Source: Caldifarciminota bacterium
Lineage (GTDB): Bacteria > Hydrothermota > Hydrothermia > B15-G9
Assembly: GCA_027064565.1 (NCBI GenBank)
Contig: JAMOPK010000392.1
Span: 1-5,530, forward strand
Direction: 5' to 3'
DNA length: 5,530 bases
Shown here: piece by piece, positions 1-4,967 of the stretch
How the letters are laid out: every line of letters begins with the position of its first letter
Position numbering within the stretch: the stretch's first letter is position 1
The notes under the pieces: model-generated
The model's database searches: none
What the model was told of the DNA's origin: nothing
The model's input: only the letters and a program-made list of their open reading frames with translations
Translations under genes and position numbers: made by a program

Positions 1-693
1 GATGCGGTCTATTCCAATTTCCCGGATCCATGGCCGCGGAAGAGACACGCCCGGAGGCGACTTTTCACGTCCGAGTTCGCACACATCCTCGCTGACAGGC
101 TGTCGGAAAACGGATTTGTGGCACTTGCGACCGATAACCCTGAGTTCCGTGACTTTGCCATCGAGAACATGGTCTCAAGCGGTTACTTCGCAACGGAATT
201 CCCGAACGGTTATCGGATCGGGTTGCCGGAGTCCTATCCCCGGACGAAATACGCTCAGAAATGGCTTGAGGCCGGCAGGGAACTCTATTTCATCAGGTTC
301 AGGCTGGTCAAACGCCCTGAGGGCGGGTTCCACTGCCCCATAAAAAGGAGTGTCATCATGCCCCATGTGATTCTTGAGCCAATTGAATCCCTTGAGTCGG
401 CCGTAAAGGATTTCGAGAGGATGGAGTTTCGGGAGGATGAAATCTTTGTGAGGTATGCGAATGCGTATCTTTCGGCGGACGGCAGATCCGCACTTTTCGA
501 GGTATTTGTTGGAGACTGGCGGCTGGTTCAGAGGATACTCATTCAGGTCAGGGCGAGGGAAAACGAAACGATAGTCAAACTGGATCACATCAACCATCCG
601 GTTGTGACAGAAGGCGTTAAGCTTGCTGTCAGGAGGCTTGCTCGGTGGCTCTCCGAGAGATTCGGGCTGGAGGTAAAATCCTTGAAAGCCTGA
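1..693 (+). CDS. trmB: tRNA (guanine-N7-)-methyltransferase, long form, 5' end outside window
   Basis: This enzyme uses S-adenosylmethionine to methylate N7 of a guanine (usually G46) in the tRNA variable loop. The reading frame is open from base 1, so the true start and the SAM-binding N-terminus lie upstream; 230 residues are visible. Residues 6-21 read NFPDPWPRKRHARRRL, the hallmark TrmB motif. The conserved TD follows at 44-45, then a TKY..KWLEAGR block at about 82-93, which carries the substrate-binding Thr/Arg region near the end of ordinary TrmB proteins. About 135 further residues follow, rich in charged residues and beta/alpha character. This extension is absent from the E. coli-type enzyme (about 239 aa), whereas extended forms are known from thermophiles such as Aquifex and Thermotoga, where the tail stabilises the protein. 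That the tail here does the same is inference. The GTG at 118 lies inside the conserved domain and is not a start. The next gene follows after 50 bases on the same strand. Confidence 0.93.
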   Translation, partial: DAVYSNFPDPWPRKRHARRRLFTSEFAHILADRLSENGFVALATDNPEFRDFAIENMVSSGYFATEFPNGYRIGLPESYPRTKYAQKWLEAGRELYFIRFRLVKRPEGGFHCPIKRSVIMPHVILEPIESLESAVKDFERMEFREDEIFVRYANAYLSADGRSALFEVFVGDWRLVQRILIQVRARENETIVKLDHINHPVVTEGVKLAVRRLARWLSERFGLEVKSLKA

Positions 694-717
694 AAGTTCC
701 ACGCTCATCTGTATAAT
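690..717 (+). promoter_or_regulatory. candidate sigma-70-type promoter for the nucleoside kinase gene
   Basis: A perfect -10 box TATAAT lies at 712-717. A 4-of-6 match to the -35 consensus, CTGAAA, lies at 690-695, with a 16-base spacer. A TTGAAA at 682-687 is a better match in sequence but sits 24 bases away, too far for a standard promoter. The -35 element overlaps the trmB stop codon. Transcription would begin near 723-725, only about 20 bases before the kinase start, leaving a short leader that consists mostly of the ribosome-binding site. The kinase may therefore be transcribed independently of trmB, read-through from trmB, or both. Motif match only. Confidence 0.45.
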
Positions 718-727
718 CAAATCCCCC

Positions 728-737
728 AAAGGAGGTG
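728..737 (+). promoter_or_regulatory. strong Shine-Dalgarno that fixes the kinase start
   Basis: AAAGGAGGTG at 728-737 is a near-complete complement of the 3' end of 16S rRNA. The GGAGG core ends at 735, eight bases before the ATG at 744. This decides the start: the in-frame GTG at 735 is part of the Shine-Dalgarno itself, and the ATG at 739 is out of frame. Confidence 0.85.
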
Positions 738-743
738 TATGAG

Positions 744-2420
744 ATGATAAACAATAACGAGGTGACTATTCGCTTTGAAGGCGGGCCTGAGATGAAAGTC
801 AGGAGCGGTTCCCGCCTGCTTGATGCCCTTGAAAAGGTGCCGCAGCTCCTTGAAAGGGAACATCCGGTGGTGGCCGCCCATGTAGATAACAAATTGGTGA
901 GCCTGCATTACACGGTCATGAGGGATGTGGACGTCAGGTTGATCGATCTCTCGCATCCCGACGGTCAGCGGGTTTACGAAAGAAGCGTTGCGTTCATCAT
1001 GACCTATGCCGCCCAGAAGGTGCTGCCCAAGGTCAGGATAAACGTCCTGCATTCCTACAGAAACGGGATTTACTGCGAGGCGGCACGCGAGGAACAACTT
1101 ACACCTGAAGAGGTTGCACGGATCAAGGAGGAGATGCTCAGGATCGTCGAGCAAGATCTGCCAATTATTCCCGAAGCCATCGATGAGGAGACCGGAATCA
1201 AGCTGTTTCAGCAGATGGAGGACCGCACCGACGCCATCAGGTTGCTCAAATACATGCCCGAGCATCAGAGGATTTTCATCTACCACATCGAGGACTACAT
1301 CGACTATGCCTACATTCCACTCGCACATCGGACGGGCGTTCTGGACAGGTTCGACCTCGTGCCTTACGGCGATGGGATGGTGATTCTTCTGCCCGAAAGG
1401 CTGGATGTCTCTAAGGTCGCACGGCTGCAGGAACAGCCAAAACTGTTTGCCACGTTCAAGGAATCGGCCAGATGGGCGCGGGTCCTCGGCGTCAAGGACG
1501 TGGGCAGCCTCAACCAGCTGATAGCCTCAGGTCATGTCTCCGATTTCGTCAAGATTTCCGAGGCATTCCATGAGAAAAAGATCGCCTACATCGCCGACGA
1601 GATCACGAAGGAGGAAGGCAGAGTCAAGGTTGTGCTTATAGCAGGCCCATCTTCATCGGGCAAGACCACTTTCTCGAAAAGACTGGCGATCCAGTTGAGG
1701 GTCAACGAGAGAAGCCCGATTACTGTCTCGCTGGATGACTATTTCGTCGATCGTGAGAAGACCCCTATCGGCGAGGACGGCAAGCCGGATTTCGATTCCA
1801 TCGACGCCATCGATGTGGCTCTGTTCAATGAAAACGTTCGAGACCTGTTGAACGGCAAGGAAGTCGTCCTTCCAAAGTTCAATTTTAAAACTGGCAAAAG
1901 AATGCCCGGCAGGCGCATCAGGATGAAACCCGACGATATCCTGATCGTCGAGGGCATTCACGGCCTGAATCCGAGGCTTACGGAGTCTATTCCTGTCGAG
2001 CGGACATACAGGATTTATGTCAGCGCACTCACCCAGATCAGCATCGATGGGCACAACAGGATTTCGACGTCTGACACGAGACTTATTCGGAGGCTTGTCA
2101 GGGATAAGTTCTTCCGCGGCCATTCGGCACTCACCACGCTCAGCATGTGGCCCAGCGTCAGGCGGGGCGAGGAGAAGCACATCTTCCCCTATCAGGAAAA
2201 CGCAGACATCATGTTCAACTCGGCGTTGCTTTACGAGCTTGCCGTGCTAAAACTCTATGTGGAACCCATGCTTGAGGAGGTCAGCTCCGACGTCCCGGAA
2301 TACGCGGATGCGGTGCGTCTCATCTGGCTCCTGTCCCACATACTCGGCATGTTGCCCAATGAGGTGCCGCCGACGTCCATCCTGAGGGAATTCATCGGCG
2401 GAAGCAGCTTCAAATACTGA
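744..2420 (+). CDS. TGS/ThrRS-like N-terminus fused to uridine-kinase-family P-loop kinase
   Basis: The predicted product is a 558-residue cytoplasmic protein. Residues about 1-68 resemble a TGS domain. Residues about 70-220 follow the second N-terminal domain of threonyl-tRNA synthetase: a PDGQRVYERS segment, RNGIYCEA at 107-113, LTPEEVARIKEEM at 119-131, then DYIDYAYIP at 184-192. The kinase half begins near 295 with a Walker A motif GPSSSGKTT at 301-309. It continues with SLDDYF (D331, D332), PKFNF from P377 (the uridine-kinase P.YDF position), the hydrophobic strand plus EGIH at 403-406, and RRLVRD at 449-454. The C-terminus is a PPTSILREFIGG-type tail characteristic of this family. Full-length relatives of about 550 residues occur in Thermotoga, spirochaetes and clostridia and are annotated as uridine kinase-like or nucleoside kinase. 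The kinase domain suggests ATP-dependent phosphorylation of a nucleoside or similar small molecule, but the substrate is not established by sequence. The positions equivalent to the ThrRS editing-site His/Cys residues are not conserved here. Confidence 0.9.
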   Translation: MINNNEVTIRFEGGPEMKVRSGSRLLDALEKVPQLLEREHPVVAAHVDNKLVSLHYTVMRDVDVRLIDLSHPDGQRVYERSVAFIMTYAAQKVLPKVRINVLHSYRNGIYCEAAREEQLTPEEVARIKEEMLRIVEQDLPIIPEAIDEETGIKLFQQMEDRTDAIRLLKYMPEHQRIFIYHIEDYIDYAYIPLAHRTGVLDRFDLVPYGDGMVILLPERLDVSKVARLQEQPKLFATFKESARWARVLGVKDVGSLNQLIASGHVSDFVKISEAFHEKKIAYIADEITKEEGRVKVVLIAGPSSSGKTTFSKRLAIQLRVNERSPITVSLDDYFVDREKTPIGEDGKPDFDSIDAIDVALFNENVRDLLNGKEVVLPKFNFKTGKRMPGRRIRMKPDDILIVEGIHGLNPRLTESIPVERTYRIYVSALTQISIDGHNRISTSDTRLIRRLVRDKFFRGHSALTTLSMWPSVRRGEEKHIFPYQENADIMFNSALLYELAVLKLYVEPMLEEVSSDVPEYADAVRLIWLLSHILGMLPNEVPPTSILREFIGGSSFKY

Positions 2421-2453
2421 GATGGGCGGGCGTTTCTGCCTGCCTTCATCTCA
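2418..2453. terminator. hairpin shared by two convergent genes
   Basis: TGAGATG (2418-2424) pairs with CATCTCA (2447-2453), and GGCGGGC (2425-2431) pairs with GCCTGCC (2438-2444) with one G-T pair. This gives a 14-pair stem with a two-base TT bulge (2445-2446) and a six-base loop. The stop codons of both convergent genes (2418-2420 and, on the minus strand, 2446-2448) lie within it. No T-run of five or more follows on either strand: the plus side continues AAAATCAC and the minus side GTATTTG. The structure could therefore be a weak bidirectional terminator or a 3'-end stabilising stem rather than a canonical intrinsic terminator. The G-T pair favours the plus-strand RNA, since it becomes a C-A mismatch in the minus-strand RNA. 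Confidence 0.6.
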
Positions 2454-3207
2454 AAATCACCGTCACATCGTCCATGATGTTGACGCCAAGCGCAAGCGCC
2501 GCGTTGCCTTCCCTGATGGAAACCTCGAGATAGCCGGATGATCCCGGGATTATCAGGAACTCGCCGACATCAACTTCCGCATAGGCGCGCCTGAGTCCCG
2601 ATATCTCCCTGCCTTTGATCAGGATAGCGGCATCACGGGATCCCTTGACCCAATCCGATGGGACGTTTGTGACCACGTTGCCGAATTTATCAACGTAAAT
2701 CACTTTGCCTGAGATTTTGCCGTCAATGCGGACGGGCGACGGGATTTCGACTTTCACCGGGTCGCTGAAAAGGGTCCCGATCTCCTCAGGCTTCTCGCCC
2801 TTTGCCAGTCTGGCTGCGGCCGGCGCAAAGACGTCCCTGCCGTGGAATGTGTTTGAGGCGTCCTTCGGAATGGGTATCTCGTAAGCTTTCCAGTCACCAT
2901 CGTAAAACGGGGTGAACAGCCCGTTGTCAGGCCCGACAAAGAGGTAGCCTCCGGATTTGAGGATCATGGCCCGCCTCTCGCTGCCAACTCCGGGATCGAC
3001 CACGGCAAGGAAGACCGTCCCTTCGGGAAACCACCTGTAAGACACGCTCAGAAGAAACTGAGCTGCCACTATCGAGTGGGAGGGCACCTCGTGTGAGATG
3101 TCCACGAAACGAATCTCGGGGTCTATCTTCAGCATGACCCCCTTCATCACGCCGACGTAGTGGTCACGCAGGCCGAAATCCGTGAGTATTGCCACCGTGT
3201 GCTTCAT
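2446..3207 (-). CDS. DUF62-family S-adenosyl-L-methionine hydrolase (adenosine-forming)
   Basis: The predicted product is 253 residues, close to the usual 250-270 of the family that also gave rise to the SAM-dependent fluorinase and chlorinase. Visible signatures are LTDFG at 8-12 (Asp10 in the substrate pocket), VDISHEVP at 35-42, DPGVGSERR at 71-79, VGPDNGLFTP at 91-100, FHGRDVFAP at 121-129 and VDKFGNVVTN at 172-181. Asp71, Arg78 and His122 match the Asp-Arg-His set used by characterised archaeal and bacterial members to activate water, which hydrolyse SAM to adenosine and L-methionine. The halogenases lack this triad, so hydrolase rather than halogenase is the better call. No signal peptide is seen, so it is probably cytoplasmic. 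It is the last gene of the minus-strand run and overlaps the preceding barrel gene by ATGA. No clear Shine-Dalgarno precedes it, so coupled translation is likely. Its physiological reason for sitting with envelope genes is unknown. Confidence 0.92.
   Translation of the reverse strand: MKHTVAILTDFGLRDHYVGVMKGVMLKIDPEIRFVDISHEVPSHSIVAAQFLLSVSYRWFPEGTVFLAVVDPGVGSERRAMILKSGGYLFVGPDNGLFTPFYDGDWKAYEIPIPKDASNTFHGRDVFAPAAARLAKGEKPEEIGTLFSDPVKVEIPSPVRIDGKISGKVIYVDKFGNVVTNVPSDWVKGSRDAAILIKGREISGLRRAYAEVDVGEFLIIPGSSGYLEVSIREGNAALALGVNIMDDVTVILR
3204..3207 (-). promoter_or_regulatory. ATGA stop/start overlap coupling barrel gene to SAM hydrolase
   Basis: On the minus strand the four bases ATGA contain both the start of the hydrolase gene (ATG, from 3207) and the stop of the barrel gene (TGA, to 3204). 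The bases just upstream have no convincing Shine-Dalgarno, so re-initiation by ribosomes finishing the barrel gene is the likely route. Confidence 0.8.
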
Positions 3208-3977
3208 CTCGTGATCCCGAAGGTGAAACTGTAGCCCGTGCCCGCCTCAAATTCGTTCATTCCGAAATCGATGTAGTAGTCGCGGGCGATTATGCCGGCA
3301 CCGATCCCCATGTTGCCTTCCCCATAACCCACTCGCAGAGCCAGCACTTTCAGGACAACCACCTCAGCGAAAAGCGAATAGGTCTCGTAGAATCGGTGCC
3401 ACTGGTAGGTGAACCCGGCGGTTATCCCGTTCCGTGTGACCGCAATGCCCGCTGTCCTGACGTAATCCATGTCGTTCCGGGTGTAAGTCATGTTGTGGAA
3501 CGTGTATGCCAGCCTTAGGGCCCTGAACCGCAGTTCACTGCCGAAATCCACCGCCCAGTTCGAGCGGCGAAAGGCCTCGCCTTCGGACGCCGAGACGCGA
3601 AAGTTCCTGAGATTCAACCCGATCCCTGCCTGCATCCCGTCAAAAAGGGTGCCTCTGACTGCGGCCGCAAGGATGAGGTTCGATTCGGAGTAGAATTTCT
3701 CAAGCCGTTTGCCGCTGTAGCCCGCTCCGATGGCAAAGTTTTTCAACCTGATGGCCGCTGCCGCCTCGCCGTAGCGCAGGTCATTGAGTTCGTAAGGCAC
3801 GGCATAGGAGAAAGATGCGGTCAATCTGCTTGAAAACGGGAGGCCGGCGGGATTGACGAACACCGACGGCGCTCCGCTGACAACGGGCGAGGTCCCGTTC
3901 ATCAAAGCCATCGACCTTGCGTCGATTCCCATTGAACCCCAGTAAGCTATTGATAGGAAAAGGATTGCCCCATTCAT
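3204..3977 (-). CDS. small PorV/PorQ-like outer-membrane beta-barrel protein
   Basis: The predicted product has 257 residues. A hydrophobic N-terminus (about residues 3-15) looks like a short signal peptide, although it lacks Lys or Arg before the hydrophobic stretch and has no clear cleavage motif. Residues 18-46 (IDARSMALMNG, then VFVNPAGL at 39-46) match the N-terminal signature of PorV/PorQ and related FadL-like barrels, which have an 'ARxMAlGga...a.wNPAgLa' pattern. The rest alternates polar and hydrophobic residues in repeated 8-12-residue strands separated by short turns, roughly a dozen by eye. It ends with an aromatic strand, YSFTFGITR. PorV proteins are usually near 390 residues, so this is a short member. 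Family assignment rests on pattern rather than on catalytic residues. The ATG overlaps the preceding stop. The frame holds no ATG, GTG or TTG between that ATG and the in-frame stop at 4005-4007, so this start is the only one available. A role as pore, assembly factor or partner of the secreted protein encoded just upstream is inference. Confidence 0.72.
   Translation of the reverse strand: MNGAILFLSIAYWGSMGIDARSMALMNGTSPVVSGAPSVFVNPAGLPFSSRLTASFSYAVPYELNDLRYGEAAAAIRLKNFAIGAGYSGKRLEKFYSESNLILAAAVRGTLFDGMQAGIGLNLRNFRVSASEGEAFRRSNWAVDFGSELRFRALRLAYTFHNMTYTRNDMDYVRTAGIAVTRNGITAGFTYQWHRFYETYSLFAEVVVLKVLALRVGYGEGNMGIGAGIIARDYYIDFGMNEFEAGTGYSFTFGITR
3974..3977 (-). promoter_or_regulatory. ATGA stop/start overlap coupling secreted protein to barrel gene
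   Basis: ATGA on the minus strand is both the start of the barrel gene and the stop (TGA) of the secreted beta-sandwich protein gene. It is the second identical overlap in the same operon. Only a weak GGTGGTGA stretch lies upstream as a possible ribosome-binding site, which points to coupled synthesis. Confidence 0.8.
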
Positions 3978-4957
3978 GGCTTCACCACCGCAAAGGTTTT
4001 TCTGTCAACGAAATTGGCCGTTTTGATCTCGATGAAATAGATGCCCGGCGGAAGCGCATCCGTGGAAAAGGTGACGTTCAGCGTGTCATCGGGTTCAGCC
4101 GAGAAGTCTTTGCTATCGATTTTGTTCCCCGCCTCATCGTAGAGGTTGACCGTTCCGTCCAGATTTTCCGTGAAAGCGAAGCTCACGGTCAGCCCATCGC
4201 CGGGCCTGAGGATGCGCTTTGACAGGTCAAAAGCTGTAAGTTTCAGCGATATGGGCGGGATTTCGACAATTTGGACGGCCGAGTCCGGCATCACCCCTTC
4301 GTCCGCCACGCCGTCGGAATCGGAATCCACGGGTATTTCGGCGAACCGATTAATCACGTTTGGCGCGCCTATGAGCTGGTTGTCCGGTGCCGCGTCGCCG
4401 CCCGTGGAGTTGTCCCCGCCAGCTATAAGCGCCACGATTTTGACCGTGGCTCCGGGTTCCAGCCGGCCGCTGGAAAAAGCGCTTGAGAACGGAATCGACG
4501 CCTCAAGCCCGCCCCGGACGCCGCTCCGTGCGCCCACGACGAAATTTGCACCGCTCAGGACTTCAGTTCGGCCGTTGCCCAACAGCTTGCGCACACCGCC
4601 GGTCGGCTGATCCGAGTTCCACACTGCGATCAGGATGCGGGGTTTCATCCCGCGGAAGGAAAAATTGCGGGGATACCAGTCCAGATCGTTCAGGCCGTAG
4701 TCACCGGGGGCATCGCCGAAATCAACGGCGATGAGCAGGGCGTTGTATTGGACCACGTAATCGGCTCCCACGTAGAGCGTTGTCGAGTCCCACGTGAGGT
4801 ATATGTTGAAGATTTCGTTCATGCTGCCCCATCTTGAATCCGAGGGGCTGTCCGGGATGATCAGCTCATCGCTGGAAAAGTCCTCTATCTCCCCGTCAAC
4901 GGTTATGGTGTGATACGTGACGGAGACGAGCGAGATCGCAAGGAGAATGGATAACAT
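3974..4957 (-). CDS. secreted DOMON/CBM9-like protein with C-terminal FlgD/T9SS-type Ig domain
   Basis: The predicted product has 327 residues. A short hydrophobic N-terminus (residues 2-13) without basic residues looks like a signal peptide. Residues about 18-208 resemble DOMON/CBM9-type beta-sandwiches appended to glycoside hydrolases and other secreted proteins. Supporting segments are ITVDGEIEDF at 18-27, NIYLTWDSTTLYVGADY at 51-67, LDWYPRNFSF at 92-101, AVWNSDQPTGGVR at 111-123, LEASIPFS at 151-158 and ALIAGGDNSTGGDAAPDN at 176-193. A DSDSDGVADE loop at 211-220 has the DxDxDG spacing of calcium-binding loops and bridges to the second domain. Residues about 238-327 form an Ig-like domain. 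It carries RPGDGLTVSF at 251-260, GTVNLYDEAGNKI at 268-280 and LPPGIYFIEIKT at 302-313, and it ends KTFAVVKP. This is the layout of FlgD-type Ig domains and of type-A type-IX secretion sorting domains. Binding of a carbohydrate is possible from the fold, but the ligand is unknown. No catalytic domain is seen. Confidence 0.72.
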   Translation of the reverse strand: MLSILLAISLVSVTYHTITVDGEIEDFSSDELIIPDSPSDSRWGSMNEIFNIYLTWDSTTLYVGADYVVQYNALLIAVDFGDAPGDYGLNDLDWYPRNFSFRGMKPRILIAVWNSDQPTGGVRKLLGNGRTEVLSGANFVVGARSGVRGGLEASIPFSSAFSSGRLEPGATVKIVALIAGGDNSTGGDAAPDNQLIGAPNVINRFAEIPVDSDSDGVADEGVMPDSAVQIVEIPPISLKLTAFDLSKRILRPGDGLTVSFAFTENLDGTVNLYDEAGNKIDSKDFSAEPDDTLNVTFSTDALPPGIYFIEIKTANFVDRKTFAVVKP

Positions 4958-4961
4958 TTTG

Positions 4962-4967
4962 CCTCCT
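4962..4967 (-). promoter_or_regulatory. Shine-Dalgarno AGGAGG for the secreted protein, overlapping the upstream stop
   Basis: Read on the minus strand, the sequence is ggTAGGAGGcaaaATG. The AGGAGG core lies four bases before the ATG, a rather short spacing. Its first two bases are the last two bases of the TAG stop of the solute-binding-protein gene. This supports the ATG at 4957 as the start and links translation of the two genes. Confidence 0.75.

Noticed and set aside
682..687. TTGAAA as the -35 box for the TATAAT at 712-717
   Set aside because: The spacer would be 24 bases, outside the workable range; the weaker CTGAAA at 690-695 fits the spacing.
118..693. GTG at 118 as the start of the first gene
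   Set aside because: The conserved TrmB motif NFPDPW and its basic tail are encoded in the same frame upstream at about bases 16-63, so the gene runs in from outside the window.
735..743. GTG at 735 as the kinase start, adding three residues
   Set aside because: This GTG is part of the Shine-Dalgarno AAAGGAGGTG and would have no ribosome-binding site of its own; the ATG at 744 has ideal spacing.
717..1328. 203-codon open frame on the minus strand
   Set aside because: It lies antisense inside the recognised kinase gene, shows no family motifs and is a shadow of its codon pattern. The same holds for the minus-strand frames at 175-729, 629-892 and 1653-2180.
2446..3207. SAM-dependent fluorinase or chlorinase for the DUF62-type gene
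   Set aside because: The Asp71/Arg78/His122 set of the water-using hydrolases is intact, and nothing nearby suggests halogenated-metabolite biosynthesis.
4146..4610. 154-codon open frame on the plus strand
   Set aside because: It is antisense to the secreted beta-sandwich gene, is Ser/Pro-rich low-complexity in character and has no motifs. The same applies to plus-strand frames at 3189-3518, 3490-3693, 3917-4222, 4271-4486, 4483-4734 and 5158-5406.
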